This document shows, one piece after another, positions 1 through 9,211 of a DNA stretch of 64,000 nt. Location: positions 496,001 to 560,000 of the forward strand of contig NZ_BIFW01000001.1 in assembly GCF_003967595.1 (NCBI RefSeq), read 5' to 3'. A program made the position numbers and the translations under genes. Below the pieces are notes generated by a model. That model worked only from the letters and a program-made list of their open reading frames with translations. It was not told the origin of the DNA and did not search any database. The DNA comes from Companilactobacillus musae (GTDB taxonomy: Bacteria > Bacillota > Bacilli > Lactobacillales > Lactobacillaceae). Positions within the stretch are counted from its first letter, which is position 1. Each line of letters begins with the position of its first letter.

Positions 1-980
1 TTATCTAAAGCTTCGTGTAGGTCTTCATATCTAGCATTATCAACTGGATAAAGACCAGCATAGACCATTGGTGTACTCTTACGATAACCCGTCAAAGCTT
101 CATCTGTTGGGTTATTTGCTAAAGTAACCGTATCACCAACTTGAGTATCCTTAACTGTCTTAATAGCTGCGGTGATATAACCTACATCCCCAGCCATTAA
201 ATAATCACGTTTAACCGCTTTAGGGGACATTACACCAACTTCTGTAACTTCAAAGGTCTTCTTATTACTCATTAATTCAATCGTGTCTCCGACCTTTACA
301 ACGCCTTCTCGAACACGTACATCAAGAACAACTCCACGATAACTGTCGTAAACAGAATCAAAGATCAAAGCCTTAAGAGGTTTATCTAAATCGCCTTCAG
401 GTGCTGGAACATCAGAAACGATTCTTTCCAATAATTCATCAACACCAATACCAGTTTTAGCACTCATTAAAACAGATGATTCCGCATCAATTCCGATGGT
501 TTCTTCAATTTCTTCTTTGACTTTATCTGGTTCAGCTGATGGTAAATCAATTTTATTAATGACCGGAACGATTTCCAAATCATTATCAATTGCCAAATAA
601 GCATTAGCCAATGTCTGAGCTTCAACACCTTGAGCAGCATCAACTACCAACAAAGCTCCCTCACAAGCAGCTAGAGAACGTGAAACTTCATAGGAGAAGT
701 CCACATGTCCTGGAGTATCGATTAGATGGAAAATATAAGTTTTGCCATCTCTAGCTTCATATTCAAGTTCTACCGCGTTTAACTTAATAGTAATTCCACG
801 CTCACGTTCCAAGTCCATATCATCTAAGATTTGAGCTTTCATCTCACGTTTTGAAACAGTCTTAGTTCTTTCCAAAATTCGATCAGCAATCGTTGATTTA
901 CCGTGATCGATATGCGCTACGATAGAGAAATTACGAATTCTTTTTTGTCTTTCTTTTAACTTATCGAGATCTAAATCCAT
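1..980 (-). CDS. lepA: Elongation factor 4 (LepA), C-terminal part outside window
   Basis: This is the ribosome-associated translational GTPase LepA/EF4, which acts on stalled or pre-translocation ribosomes. Only the first 326 codons lie in the window. The family is about 600 residues, so the C-terminal half, including the LepA-specific domain, runs off the left edge. The minus-strand reading starts at the ATG at 980. It shows the G1 motif AHIDHGKST at residues 22-30, then DTPGHVDF (G3) and NKIDLP (G4), followed by the start of the domain II beta barrel. An AAGGGA ribosome binding site precedes the ATG. LepA directly downstream of dnaJ is the usual lactobacillus order. The two genes are separated here by 655 bp of repeats and a terminator, so lepA probably has its own promoter. 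Confidence 0.97.
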   Translation of the reverse strand, partial: MDLDLDKLKERQKRIRNFSIVAHIDHGKSTIADRILERTKTVSKREMKAQILDDMDLERERGITIKLNAVELEYEARDGKTYIFHLIDTPGHVDFSYEVSRSLAACEGALLVVDAAQGVEAQTLANAYLAIDNDLEIVPVINKIDLPSAEPDKVKEEIEETIGIDAESSVLMSAKTGIGVDELLERIVSDVPAPEGDLDKPLKALIFDSVYDSYRGVVLDVRVREGVVKVGDTIELMSNKKTFEVTEVGVMSPKAVKRDYLMAGDVGYITAAIKTVKDTQVGDTVTLANNPTDEALTGYRKSTPMVYAGLYPVDNARYEDLHEALD

Positions 981-1028
981 AAATTATTCCCTTCTATCAG
1001 AAATTTATCATTCTTTCTATTTTACACT

Positions 1029-1056
1029 ATTGTACACTGATGTTCTAGCTAACAAA
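1029..1056 (-). promoter_or_regulatory. Candidate lepA promoter
   Basis: On the minus strand a TTTGTT -35 (1051-1056) and a TACAAT -10 (1029-1034) are separated by 16 bp and lie about 50 bp before the lepA start. Read by eye only; a second TAAAAT -10 candidate lies slightly downstream. Confidence 0.4.
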
Positions 1057-1096
1057 ACTCTATAAGAAATTTAAGATTCTAATTAAATTTCCCGTC

Positions 1097-1243
1097 CTTC
1101 GCAACAAGAAAATTGGGCTGGAACGTAGTGGGCACGACTTGAAGTCTTTTGGCTTTGCCAACAGTCTTCAAGATTGGCCTTATTCTAAGTGACTCCATCA
1201 CTAAGAATAATTTCACTACTGAGCCCATTTTCTTGTTGCTCCA
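1097..1243 (+). repeat. Palindromic element copy A (forward)
   Basis: This is the first of five related structured repeats. Outer arms at 1101-1119 and 1222-1239 pair over 18 bp with one bulged base. Inside them an inner helix pairs GTAGTG (1125-1130) with CACTAC (1214-1219). Two further hairpins fill the middle: one between TTGAAG near 1139 and CTTCAA near 1166, the other between TTATTCTAAGTGA and TCACTAAGAATAA (about 1180-1210). The conserved block CTGGAACGTAGTGGGCACGA follows the left arm. Short open reading frames across it look spurious. I do not recognise the element. Confidence 0.85.
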
Positions 1244-1406
1244 GATTAATGTCTTGTTTTGTTTACTTGTTACTCTTAAATCTAATTTAATCATAATAGA
1301 AAAATATTCAATCACTTTAACTATGTAATCAATCCAACTAGAAATATAATCAGTACTTAACGACTTAAATATATGATTTATTTCCGTTAACAAAAAACTA
1401 GATGAA
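1244..1406. other. Spacer between repeat copies A and B
   Basis: AT-rich DNA between two inverted repeat copies. I see no gene with a ribosome binding site, no promoter and no terminator here. Confidence 0.5.
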
Positions 1407-1562
1407 GGGGTCTGGAGAAATCAATATGGACCTCAGCTGTGAAATTGTCCTTGGCAATTTATTGCCTAGAACAAGACCGAGCTTGAAGACAATTACGAAC
1501 TTCAATTGGCTTCAAATCGTGTCCACAGCGTTCCAGTGTCCATATTGATTTACCCAGGCCCC
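1407..1562 (-). repeat. Palindromic element copy B (reverse)
   Basis: Second copy of the element, inverted relative to copy A. Outer arms 1407-1430 and 1539-1562 match over 24 positions with three mismatches, and their sequence is unrelated to the arms of copy A. The inner helix is GCTGTG (1436-1441) with CACAGC (1524-1529), so it differs from copy A while keeping all six pairs. The conserved block reads CTGGAACGCTGTGGACACGA on the minus strand. Two internal hairpins are kept, around TTGGCAAT/ATTGCCTA and TTGAAGACAATT/AATTGGCTTCAA. Confidence 0.85.
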
Positions 1563-1585
1563 AGAATCGACAGTGAACCTAAAAC

Positions 1586-1632
1586 AAAAAAATCGTTTCT
1601 AACTCCTATTTGAAGTTAAAAACGATTTTTTA
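1586..1632 (-). terminator. Terminator downstream of dnaJ
   Basis: Arms at about 1589-1605 and 1614-1630 pair around a short loop. On the minus strand the stem ends in a T-rich tract, giving a strong intrinsic terminator right after the dnaJ stop codon. Confidence 0.85.
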
Positions 1633-1635
1633 AGC

Positions 1636-2775
1636 TTATTCGCCTTTAAAGGCATCTCTTACTTTATTGAAAAAGTTACTATCTTTTTCTTTAACTTTGT
1701 CGCCACCAGCTTCAGCGAATTGTTTCAAAGCACTACGTTGTTCACTAGACAACTTACGAGGTGTAACGATATTAACTGTTACTTTTTCGTCACCGATACT
1801 CTTGCTATTTAAAACAGGAGCACCCTTTCCACGTAATCTAAATGTTGTTCCTGTTTGAGTACCACTTGGGATATTCAATTCAACAGGACCATGAACTGTA
1901 TTAACTTTAATTTTGTCACCCAATGTTGCTTGAGGGAAACTGATGTTTACTGAAGCATAGATAGTTGATCCATCACGTCTGAACTCCTTACTTGGAGCAA
2001 CGTGAAAGACAATGTACAAATCACCATAAGGTCCACCGTTAGTTCCGGCTTCACCTTGTCCGTCAAGACGCATTTGTTGTCCGTCTTCAACACCGGCAGG
2101 AACAGTTACTTTAAGTTCATGCTTTTCATTTACCTTACCTGAACCATGGCAAATATTGCACTTTTCTTTAATTTCTTTACCAGTACCATTGCAGACGTCA
2201 CAGACAACTCTTGTACGCATACGGCCAAGTGGAGTTTGACGATCGACTTCAACATAACCTGAACCATGACACTTAGAACATGTCTCGGGATGTGTTCCAG
2301 GCTTAGCACCAGAACCATCACAAGTTGAACATTCCTCTTCACGATTGTAAGAAATGTTAGTCTTCTTACCGAAAACTCCTTCTTCAAAAGTTAAATCCAT
2401 TCGATATTGAAGATCGGAACCTTGTCTAGGGGCATTAGGATTTTGACGAGCGGCACCGCCGCCACCAAAGAATTGACTAAAGATGTCTTCAAAACCACCG
2501 AACTGATCAGAACCAGCTCCGCCTCCGAAGCCACCAAATCCACCTTGTCCACCATTCATACCAGCAGAACCATATTGATCATATTGTGCACGTTTTTGCG
2601 GATCTTTTAAGATTTCGTAGGCTGCATTAACTTCCTTAAACTTTGCTTCAGCATCAGGAGCTTTATTCAAATCGGGATGATACTTCTTTGAAAGTTTACG
2701 GAATGCCTTTCTTATATCATCGTCAGAAGCGTTTTTATCAACGCCAAGTACGTCATATGGATTTTTATCTGCCAT
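1636..2775 (-). CDS. dnaJ: Chaperone DnaJ (Hsp40)
   Basis: DnaJ is the Hsp40 co-chaperone that binds unfolded proteins and stimulates DnaK ATP hydrolysis in the cytoplasm. At 379 residues it is full length. The J domain occupies about residues 1-70 with HPD at 33-35. A Gly/Phe-rich linker follows (about 72-110), then four CxxCxGxG zinc-binding repeats (about 150-215) and the C-terminal peptide-binding domains. It is the last gene of the hrcA-grpE-dnaK-dnaJ group. A 124-bp gap from dnaK holds a possible extra promoter and a weak hairpin, so dnaJ may be partly uncoupled from dnaK. A strong terminator follows. Confidence 0.98.
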   Translation of the reverse strand: MADKNPYDVLGVDKNASDDDIRKAFRKLSKKYHPDLNKAPDAEAKFKEVNAAYEILKDPQKRAQYDQYGSAGMNGGQGGFGGFGGGAGSDQFGGFEDIFSQFFGGGGAARQNPNAPRQGSDLQYRMDLTFEEGVFGKKTNISYNREEECSTCDGSGAKPGTHPETCSKCHGSGYVEVDRQTPLGRMRTRVVCDVCNGTGKEIKEKCNICHGSGKVNEKHELKVTVPAGVEDGQQMRLDGQGEAGTNGGPYGDLYIVFHVAPSKEFRRDGSTIYASVNISFPQATLGDKIKVNTVHGPVELNIPSGTQTGTTFRLRGKGAPVLNSKSIGDEKVTVNIVTPRKLSSEQRSALKQFAEAGGDKVKEKDSNFFNKVRDAFKGE

Positions 2776-2827
2776 TAAATCACCTTTATGTAATAGAACA
2801 AAATCTTCTATTCCTTTTTAACGCTCA

Positions 2828-2889
2828 AAAGAGCAGTTATTGTTCTTACTATACCATAATCGGTTTTAGTAATTAAACCACTGCTCTTT
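2828..2889 (-). other. dnaK-dnaJ intergenic hairpin with embedded -10
   Basis: Arms AAAGAGCAGT (2828-2837) and ACTGCTCTTT (2880-2889) pair perfectly around a 42-nt interior that holds its own small GGTTT/AAAACC hairpin. The T tract on the minus strand is weak, so termination may be partial. Within the loop an extended -10 (TGG TATAGT, 2848-2853) could start a separate dnaJ transcript. No CIRCE sequence is present. Confidence 0.5.
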
Positions 2890-2899
2890 ATCACAATTA

Positions 2900-4765
2900 T
2901 TATTTCTTATCTTTATCAGGATCTACTTCTGAAAAGTCGCCATCAACTGTATTGTCATCGCCTGACTTCTTATCATCAGTTGAGCCTGTACCAGCAGCAC
3001 CTTTATCGCCACCAGCTTGCTGTTGTGCTTGTTGAGCTTGTTGATAAAGTTTTACAGAAAGATCTTGAACAATCTTGTTCAAATCGTCGCGTTTCTTCTT
3101 CATGTCTTCAAGATCACCTGAGTCTTGAGCTTTCTTCAAAGCATCACGAGCATCTTGGGCCTTCTTGATTTCATCGTCAGAAACTTTACCTTTAACGTCT
3201 TTTAGAGTCTTGTCTGTTGCAAACAATGTTTGTTCAACGTCATTCTTAACATCGACTTCTTCCTTACGTTTGTTATCTTCCTCTTCGTGTTCTTTAGCTT
3301 CCTTCATCATCTTATCAATTTCTTCATCACTCAAACCTGATGAACTCTTGATAGTGATCTTTTGTTCCTTATTTGTTCCCATATCCTTAGCAGAAACATT
3401 TACGATACCATTCTTATCAATATCGAATGTAACTTGGATTTGAGGTACACCACGAGGTGCAGCAGGAATATCTGTTAATTGGAAACGACCTAAAGTCTTA
3501 TTGTCAGCAGCCATTGGACGTTCACCTTGTAGTACGTGAATATCAACAGCACTTTGGTTATCAGCAGCAGTTGAGAATACTTGTGACTTGCTTGTTGGGA
3601 TAGTTGTATTTCTATCGATCAACTTAGTGAAGACACCACCCATTGTTTCAATACCAAGTGATAGAGGTGTAACATCAAGTAAAACAACGTCCTTAACATC
3701 ACCAGAGATAACACCACCTTGAATAGCAGCACCAAGAGCAACGGCTTCGTCAGGGTTGATTGAGTGATCTGGAGCTTTGCCAGTCCACTTAGCAACAGCA
3801 TCTTGAACAGCAGGAATACGTGTTGAACCACCATTTAAGATAACCTTGTCGATATCTGAATTTGTAAGATTTGCATCCTTCAAAGCATTGTCAACAGGGA
3901 TCTTTGTTCTTTCAACAAGATCTGATGTTAATTCGTCAAACTTAGCACGTGTCAATGTTTCTTCCAAATGAAGAGGACCATTAGCACCTGATGAAATAAA
4001 TGGAAGACTGATTGATGTTTGAGCAACACCTGATAAGTCCTTCTTAGCTTTTTCAGCAGCATCCTTTAATCTTTGTAGAGCCATCTTGTCTTGACTCAAA
4101 TCAACGCCATTCTTAGCCTTGAATTGTTCAACTAACCAGTCGATAACCTTTTGATCAAAGTCATCACCACCAAGATGTGTATCACCATTTGTTGAAAGTA
4201 CTTCGAAGACACCGTCACCTAATTGAAGAACGGAAACATCAAATGTACCACCACCAAGGTCATAAACAAGGACTTTTTCGTCACCCTTATCATTATCTAG
4301 ACCATAAGCAAGTGCTGAAGCTGTTGGTTCGTTAACGATACGTTGAACGTTTAAACCAGCAATTTTACCAGCATCTTTAGTAGCTTGTCTTTGTGAATCA
4401 TTGAAATATGCAGGAACTGTGATAACAGCATCTGTAACTTTTTCACCTAAGTAGTCTTCTGAGAACTTCTTGATGTGTTGTAGGATAAATGCTGAAATTT
4501 CTTGTGGTGTATATGATTTGCTGGCTACAGTAACCTTGTAACCTGCTTCACCCATGTGACGCTTGATTGATGAAACTGTATCTGGGTTAGTGATTGCTTG
4601 ACGTTTTGCAACTTCACCAACTTGAATTTCACCATCTTTGAAGGCAACAACTGAAGGAGTTGTTCTTGCGCCTTCTGGGTTTGTAATAATCTTTGGAGAA
4701 CCGCCTTCAAGAACGGCTACAGCAGAGTTTGTAGTACCTAAATCAATACCAATAACTTTAGACAT
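2900..4765 (-). CDS. dnaK: Chaperone DnaK (Hsp70)
   Basis: DnaK is the ATP-dependent Hsp70 that folds and protects proteins together with DnaJ and GrpE. The 621-residue product begins with the Hsp70 signature [12 protein letters not shown] (residues 5-16). It contains the phosphate-binding [10 protein letters not shown] and the [11 protein letters not shown] segment of the nucleotide-binding domain, followed by the substrate-binding beta domain and a charged helical lid. The tail is Gln/Gly/Asp rich and ends EVDPDKDKK, as is usual for Firmicutes. It lies 42 bp after grpE and belongs to the CIRCE-controlled operon. Confidence 0.98.
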   Translation of the reverse strand: MSKVIGIDLGTTNSAVAVLEGGSPKIITNPEGARTTPSVVAFKDGEIQVGEVAKRQAITNPDTVSSIKRHMGEAGYKVTVASKSYTPQEISAFILQHIKKFSEDYLGEKVTDAVITVPAYFNDSQRQATKDAGKIAGLNVQRIVNEPTASALAYGLDNDKGDEKVLVYDLGGGTFDVSVLQLGDGVFEVLSTNGDTHLGGDDFDQKVIDWLVEQFKAKNGVDLSQDKMALQRLKDAAEKAKKDLSGVAQTSISLPFISSGANGPLHLEETLTRAKFDELTSDLVERTKIPVDNALKDANLTNSDIDKVILNGGSTRIPAVQDAVAKWTGKAPDHSINPDEAVALGAAIQGGVISGDVKDVVLLDVTPLSLGIETMGGVFTKLIDRNTTIPTSKSQVFSTAADNQSAVDIHVLQGERPMAADNKTLGRFQLTDIPAAPRGVPQIQVTFDIDKNGIVNVSAKDMGTNKEQKITIKSSSGLSDEEIDKMMKEAKEHEEEDNKRKEEVDVKNDVEQTLFATDKTLKDVKGKVSDDEIKKAQDARDALKKAQDSGDLEDMKKKRDDLNKIVQDLSVKLYQQAQQAQQQAGGDKGAAGTGSTDDKKSGDDNTVDGDFSEVDPDKDKK

Positions 4766-4807
4766 AAACCTAAACCTCTTTTAATTTTTATTTATTTCTT
4801 ACTATAT

Positions 4808-5374
4808 TTATTGTGCAACTACGACCATTGCGGGACGAAGCACACGATCTTCTAACTTATAACCTTTTTGAAGAACTTGAACAACCGTATCCTTTTTATG
4901 CTTATCATCAGCAGGAACAGTTTGAACAGCTTGACTATCTGCCGGATCAAATTTCTCACCAGCATTATCAATAACTTTCACATGGTTATCGGCAAGCGCT
5001 TTAGCCATATGTTGTTGTACCATTTCAATGCCCTTCTTGAGTTGCTTGCTGGCTTCGTCGTCAGCATCAACTGCTAAGGCACGTTCAAGATTATCAATAA
5101 CTGGAAGAATTTCAGTTGCTAGCTTCTGACCATCATATTTAAGGATATTAGCAACTTCTTTACTATGACGTTTATTCATATTTTGAAGTTCAGCCTGTGT
5201 TCTTAAAAGATTGTCCGAAAGTTCATCATTTTTAGCCTTAAGATCTTTGATTTCTTGATCTTTGGGATCAACTTTAGCATCCTTTTTAGCTGATTTTTCA
5301 TCGGCCTTCTTATCAGTCTTTTGAGCTGCTTCTTTAGCAGTCTTCAAATCTTGATCTTTCTTATTATCTGCCAT
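4808..5374 (-). CDS. grpE: Nucleotide exchange factor GrpE
   Basis: GrpE releases ADP from DnaK and sets the pace of the chaperone cycle. The 188-residue product has a lysine- and aspartate-rich N terminus (about residues 1-40). A long helical dimerisation segment follows, then the C-terminal beta wing with the family pattern VLQKGYKLEDRVLRPAMV. Its start codon is preceded by AGGAGG. It sits 16 bp downstream of hrcA and 42 bp upstream of dnaK, so it is cotranscribed with both. Confidence 0.97.
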   Translation of the reverse strand: MADNKKDQDLKTAKEAAQKTDKKADEKSAKKDAKVDPKDQEIKDLKAKNDELSDNLLRTQAELQNMNKRHSKEVANILKYDGQKLATEILPVIDNLERALAVDADDEASKQLKKGIEMVQQHMAKALADNHVKVIDNAGEKFDPADSQAVQTVPADDKHKKDTVVQVLQKGYKLEDRVLRPAMVVVAQ

Positions 5375-5390
5375 TACTTCCTCCTAAATT

Positions 5391-6437
5391 TCAAGAATCA
5401 TCATACCTTGAATAATAATCAATTAATCTTTTGGCCAATTCAACTCTGAATTCACCAAGCAAACCTATCAACTGTGAATAATGCATTGTCGTTGGTCCTA
5501 ATAAAGCGATGACACCTTTACCGTGATGGCCAACATCATAATTAGCAGTAATGATACTGTAATTTTTTAATGCATCAGTCCCAAGTTCACTTCCAAGCCG
5601 AACTTTAATAGCGTCGTCTGAAATACTTGGATCAATCAGTTTTCTTAAATCAGTACTTTGGTTGATGATCGAGAACAATGATTGAACCTGCGATAAATCA
5701 TCATTATTAGCATAATTCAACAGATTCAATTGTCCATCAACATAATACTTCTCAGCACCAGCTTTTTTGAAGAGCTGATCCATCATATCCAACAAACCAT
5801 CTGTCGAATACATATACTCTGAAAGAATTGCTGGTACATCGCTATGTAACATCTTAATAACCTTTGGTAAAGGCTGTCCGACTAATTTATCGTTGACGAT
5901 GTTTACAATTTTTTCAATTAATGAAGTATCAAAATCATCATCGATTGTATAAATATTATTCTCAACATTATTATCACTTGTGACAATGATTGCCATCAAT
6001 TGATGTGGATTCAAAGGAACAATTCTAAAACCTGTTAAAAGAACTGAACTGCTCTCTGGTCCTAATGTGATTGCTGTATAACTAGTTAGATGAGATAAAA
6101 TCTTGGCAGATTGTTCGATAATATCATCAATTTGATGATATGTTTTACCAAAGTCATCGTCAATTCTCTGTGCAATATCTTGCGGTACACTAGTTGGTTG
6201 TACCAGATGATCCAGATAATAACGATATCCCATCGCTGAAGGAATTCTACCTGATGAAAGATGGGTTTTCTCAAGATACCCAACTTCTTCAAGTACTGCC
6301 ATTTCATTTCTGATTGTCGCAGAACTTACATGAAAAGGTAATTCATTCATCAATGTCTTCGAACCAACCGGCTGGCCGGTATCTGTAAATATGCGCACGA
6401 CTTCTCTCAAGATTGCATCTTGGCGTTGTGATAGCAT
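5391..6437 (-). CDS. hrcA: Heat-inducible transcription repressor HrcA
   Basis: HrcA represses class I heat-shock operons by binding CIRCE, and needs GroEL for activity in the species studied. The 348-residue product has an N-terminal winged helix (about 1-75, including SSATIRNEMAVLEEVGYLEK) and a C-terminal GAF-like dimerisation region ending VELAKRLIDYYSRYD. It is the first gene of hrcA-grpE-dnaK-dnaJ and has a CIRCE operator immediately upstream, which predicts autoregulation. No groESL operon is in the window. Confidence 0.97.
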   Translation of the reverse strand: MLSQRQDAILREVVRIFTDTGQPVGSKTLMNELPFHVSSATIRNEMAVLEEVGYLEKTHLSSGRIPSAMGYRYYLDHLVQPTSVPQDIAQRIDDDFGKTYHQIDDIIEQSAKILSHLTSYTAITLGPESSSVLLTGFRIVPLNPHQLMAIIVTSDNNVENNIYTIDDDFDTSLIEKIVNIVNDKLVGQPLPKVIKMLHSDVPAILSEYMYSTDGLLDMMDQLFKKAGAEKYYVDGQLNLLNYANNDDLSQVQSLFSIINQSTDLRKLIDPSISDDAIKVRLGSELGTDALKNYSIITANYDVGHHGKGVIALLGPTTMHYSQLIGLLGEFRVELAKRLIDYYSRYDDS

Positions 6438-6454
6438 TTATACCGTCCTCCTTT

Positions 6455-6481
6455 TTAGCACTATTCATACTTGAGTGCTAA
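6455..6481 (-). promoter_or_regulatory. CIRCE operator (HrcA binding site)
   Basis: TTAGCACTA-N9-GAGTGCTAA matches the CIRCE consensus TTAGCACTC-N9-GAGTGCTAA in 17 of 18 arm positions. It lies between the predicted transcription start and the hrcA start codon, where bound HrcA would block transcription. Confidence 0.95.
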
Positions 6482-6489
6482 CAATGTAA

Positions 6490-6518
6490 AATATAACAAT
6501 CTATCCCAATAGTGTCAA
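6490..6518 (-). promoter_or_regulatory. Promoter of the hrcA-grpE-dnaK-dnaJ operon
   Basis: On the minus strand TTGACA (6513-6518) and TATATT (6490-6495) are separated by 17 bp. The predicted start near 6483 falls at the edge of the CIRCE operator. Confidence 0.85.
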
Positions 6519-6579
6519 GTATGCACGCTCAATTTTCATAATTATTTCGCAAAAATTTTCAAAAAGTAGCATTAATTGA

Positions 6580-6656
6580 ATAGAAACAAGAAAAACCTCT
6601 ATTAAGAAATTCGAGTATATATTTTTATATACCGTCCTAATAGAGGCTGTTTCTGC
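6580..6656 (-). terminator. Terminator downstream of ribF
   Basis: CCTCTATTA and TAATAGAGG form the main stem, extended by AGAAACA/TGTTTCT-type pairing, with a small GTATATA/TATATAC hairpin in the loop. On the minus strand a TTTTTC tract follows. It separates ribF from the heat-shock operon. Confidence 0.85.
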
Positions 6657-6677
6657 TTTTATATAATAAAATACCCA

Positions 6678-7613
6678 TTAATTATTTTGTAAAACTGCAA
6701 TCGAATTTAATTTATCAAGTTCCAATTGTTTTACTAAGCCATCAGCTCCATCAAACTTAACTTCACCACGTAAATACTTAACCCACTCTAAGGCAACACT
6801 TTTGCCATAAATATCAGCATTAAAATCAAAAATATTAGTTTCAATCGTAATTCCAGTATTTTCCTTAAAGGTCACGTTATAACCTACTGAAGTCATTGAA
6901 TTATACCAAGTTCCGTCAATTTTGATTCTAGTAGCATAAACACCAATCGATGGAATTACTTGATCCCCCTTAGTTATCAAATTGGCTGTTGGATAACCCA
7001 AAGTACGACCTCTTTGTAATCCATGAACAACTGTCCCTTGATTCTGATAAGTATATCCTAAAAATTTATTAGCCTCTTCAACCTTATCCTTAATAATAAA
7101 TTGTTTAATGGCACTAGAACCGATTTTTCGTCCATTAATAACCTGTTCGGGTACAGTAACGACTTCAAATTTTTGATGAGCATACTGAGGCAAAGTTTGC
7201 ATATTAGCAATATCTTTTTTGCCATAAGTATAGTCAAAACCAGCTACAACATACTTAGCTTTTAAATCGATCATATATTGATCAACAAATTCTTGAGGTT
7301 TCAATTGAGCGAATTCTTCAGTAAATTCAACAAAATAAAGTCTATCTACTCCCAAATCTTTAACTAGTTCCGCTTTTCTTTCCATAGTTGAAAGATACTT
7401 AAAATCTTTTTCATGTTGATATACCGTCCTAGGAGAACGATCAAAGGTCAACAAGGCCGACTGTAAGTTATGTTTCTTAGCTAACTCTACTCCAGTCCTT
7501 ATAACCTTTTGATGACCAAGATGTACACCATCAAAGAACCCCATAATCAAGACTGTGTCTTCAATGGGAACCTGTTCTGCCTGTAACGGATGTTTCACTT
7601 TAATAATCTGCAT
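6678..7613 (-). CDS. ribF: Bifunctional riboflavin kinase / FAD synthetase RibF
   Basis: RibF phosphorylates riboflavin to FMN and adenylates FMN to FAD. The N-terminal FAD synthetase domain carries GFFDGVHLGHQKVI (about residues 26-39) and a SSAIKQF segment. The C-terminal flavokinase domain carries GRTLGYPTANL. I chose the ATG at 7613 (311 aa) because an AGAAGAG motif lies 7 bp upstream; a TTG two codons earlier is the alternative. It follows truB by 12 bp. The truB-ribF pair is common in Firmicutes and ends here at a strong terminator. No FMN riboswitch was seen. Confidence 0.96.
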   Translation of the reverse strand: MQIIKVKHPLQAEQVPIEDTVLIMGFFDGVHLGHQKVIRTGVELAKKHNLQSALLTFDRSPRTVYQHEKDFKYLSTMERKAELVKDLGVDRLYFVEFTEEFAQLKPQEFVDQYMIDLKAKYVVAGFDYTYGKKDIANMQTLPQYAHQKFEVVTVPEQVINGRKIGSSAIKQFIIKDKVEEANKFLGYTYQNQGTVVHGLQRGRTLGYPTANLITKGDQVIPSIGVYATRIKIDGTWYNSMTSVGYNVTFKENTGITIETNIFDFNADIYGKSVALEWVKYLRGEVKFDGADGLVKQLELDKLNSIAVLQNN

Positions 7614-7625
7614 GTTCAATCTCTT

Positions 7626-8537
7626 CTACTTATTATTTAATAACATTAAATCTGGAATCCACATATCTCTTACTTTATCATACTTGTAAAGCGCTTTCGT
7701 TACTCCATCTCTTTGGACACGCAATTTATCTTCTTTATCAGAATCAATTTCAGGCTCCAGAAAACCACCATGGGAGACCCGAACTTCCCACTCTTCATCA
7801 GTTAATTCGTGTTTAGGAACATCGGTTAAAACATCGTCAATTGATCTCAAAAAGCTGTAATCATTATTATCCATCATTTGCTCAATTTGACCGTAAGTAA
7901 AGGTCTCTTCAATTGGAAAACCAGCACTCTTAACTCGCGTCAATTGCGACATATAGGCTGGCATTCCAAGTAACTTTCCAAACTCCACAGCTAAAGTCCT
8001 AACGTAAGTACCCTTAGAACATTTAACATGAAATTTTATAACTTGATAGCCAGTCTTAATATCAAAAATTGGTTCCCCCATAATATGAAAATCATAAATA
8101 TGAATGTGACGTTCAGGACGTTCAACTTCAATTCCTGCACGAGCATATTCATAAAGTTTTTTACCATTAACCTTTACAGCAGAAAACATCGGTGGAATTT
8201 GGGTTAAATCACCTGTCATTTTATTAAAAGTATCTTTTAGATCATCTTCTGAAAATGGATTAATCAACTTCTTCTCTTCAACAGTTTCACCTTCACGATC
8301 CTCAGTCGTAGTAGATCTTCCTAAAGTGATTTCACCCTCATATTCTTTGGGTGAGCCAGTCAAAGTACTTACTAATTTAGTAGCCTGACCAACACAAATT
8401 GGTAAAACACCGTTGACCAACGGATCCAAAGTTCCAGTATGACCAATCTTTTTGGTATGTAATAATTTTCTTAACTTATAAACATAATCAGAACTTGTCT
8501 GACCAATTTCTTTATTTAATGGAATTACTCCGTCCAT
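7626..8537 (-). CDS. truB: tRNA pseudouridine(55) synthase TruB
   Basis: TruB makes pseudouridine 55 in the T loop of tRNAs. The 303-residue product shows the catalytic motif HTGTLDPLVNGVLP (Asp near residue 38), the KxYEYAR segment and GTYVRTLAVEFG. The C terminus carries a short PUA-like extension. It starts at an ATG with an upstream GGAG. It is separated from rbfA by a terminator, with a candidate promoter directly upstream, and is cotranscribed with ribF. Confidence 0.97.
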   Translation of the reverse strand: MDGVIPLNKEIGQTSSDYVYKLRKLLHTKKIGHTGTLDPLVNGVLPICVGQATKLVSTLTGSPKEYEGEITLGRSTTTEDREGETVEEKKLINPFSEDDLKDTFNKMTGDLTQIPPMFSAVKVNGKKLYEYARAGIEVERPERHIHIYDFHIMGEPIFDIKTGYQVIKFHVKCSKGTYVRTLAVEFGKLLGMPAYMSQLTRVKSAGFPIEETFTYGQIEQMMDNNDYSFLRSIDDVLTDVPKHELTDEEWEVRVSHGGFLEPEIDSDKEDKLRVQRDGVTKALYKYDKVRDMWIPDLMLLNNK

Positions 8538-8564
8538 AATAATCTCCGTATCATTAATAATATC

Positions 8565-8593
8565 ATTATAATTTTACTAGCATTCCAAACAAA
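8565..8593 (-). promoter_or_regulatory. Candidate truB-ribF promoter
   Basis: TTTGTT (8588-8593) and a perfect TATAAT (8565-8570) lie 17 bp apart on the minus strand. The -35 overlaps the T tract of the rbfA terminator. Confidence 0.5.
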
Positions 8594-8625
8594 AAGGTAG
8601 GCAAACCGAAATCGATTTACCTACC
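8588..8625 (-). terminator. Terminator downstream of rbfA
   Basis: GGTAGGCAAA (8596-8605) and TTTACCTACC (8616-8625) form a 10-bp stem with one G-T pair. On the minus strand it is followed by TTTTTG. Confidence 0.85.
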
Positions 8626-8640
8626 CTTTGCAAATACTTT

Positions 8641-9000
8641 TTAACGATTAGCTTCGTCTTGATGCAATTTAGCAATCAATTTATCGATCTTTTCACCATA
8701 ACGAATGGATTGATCTTGCTTGAATTCTAGTTCTGGAACTTTATACAAAGTTAATTTTTGACCAAGTTCACGTCTGATCAAACCCTTAGCTTTATCTAAA
8801 CCAGCTTGAGTCTTTTCTACATCACTAGCCTTTTCAGACAAAATACTGTAATAAATAGTTGCTTCTTGCAAATCACCAGTCATTTCGACACCAGTTACTG
8901 TAACGCCTTGAACTCTAGGATCACGAACACGTTTAAGAAGAATATCATTAACTTCTTTTTGAACTTCTTGTTCAACTCGACCTATACGATGCTTTACCAT
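8641..9000 (-). CDS. rbfA: Ribosome-binding factor A
   Basis: RbfA binds the immature 30S subunit and helps mature the 16S rRNA 5' end, and it matters in the cold. The 119-residue product has the family KH-like fold with the segments [18 protein letters not shown] and [17 protein letters not shown] near the N terminus and a [15 protein letters not shown] motif. The start has AGGAGG at good spacing. In many Firmicutes rbfA is in the nusA-infB operon. Here a terminator follows infB, so rbfA may have its own promoter. Confidence 0.97.
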   Translation of the reverse strand: MVKHRIGRVEQEVQKEVNDILLKRVRDPRVQGVTVTGVEMTGDLQEATIYYSILSEKASDVEKTQAGLDKAKGLIRRELGQKLTLYKVPELEFKQDQSIRYGEKIDKLIAKLHQDEANR

Positions 9001-9091
9001 AGTTATCCTCCTACACTTTAAATCATTATTTAATAAATCTTTTTATTAACAGCCTCAATTAGCCATCATTACTTTTATTCATCACTGCTTG

Positions 9092-9097
9092 ATTATA
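9092..9097 (-). promoter_or_regulatory. Candidate extended -10 promoter for rbfA
   Basis: On the minus strand TGA TATAAT forms an extended -10 about 90 bp before rbfA, just after the infB terminator. No good -35 is visible. Confidence 0.4.
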
Positions 9098-9152
9098 TCA
9101 CAGAAATAGTTGAAACCCTTTATGGTACATACGGTTTTTAAATTATAATTCC

Positions 9153-9199
9153 AAAAAAATAAAGTCAAAATGTTATAAAACATCCCGACTTTATTTTTT
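9153..9199 (-). terminator. Terminator downstream of infB
   Basis: AAAAAATAAAGTC (9154-9166) and GACTTTATTTTTT (9187-9199) pair fully, with an inner ATGTT/AACAT extension. A T-rich tail follows on the minus strand. Confidence 0.85.
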
Positions 9200-9211
9200 A
9201 ATTTACATCAA

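Noticed and set aside
1079-1393. Minus-strand reading frame of 104 codons across repeat copy A
   Set aside because: It is made mostly of the palindromic element and has no ribosome binding site. Its C-terminal peptide PTTFQPNFL reappears in a frame across copy E, showing it is translated repeat DNA and not a gene.
1097-1562. Insertion sequence or CRISPR array
   Set aside because: The repeats are few, inverted in pairs and hairpin-forming, with no transposase, no regular spacers and no cas genes.
2776-2899. Second CIRCE operator before dnaJ
   Set aside because: The hairpin here contains GAGCAGT/ACTGCTC arms and does not match TTAGCACTC-N9-GAGTGCTAA.
6538-6660. Riboswitch near ribF
   Set aside because: The hairpin lies downstream of ribF and is followed by a T tract, so it is a terminator. 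The ribF-truB upstream region has no FMN element.
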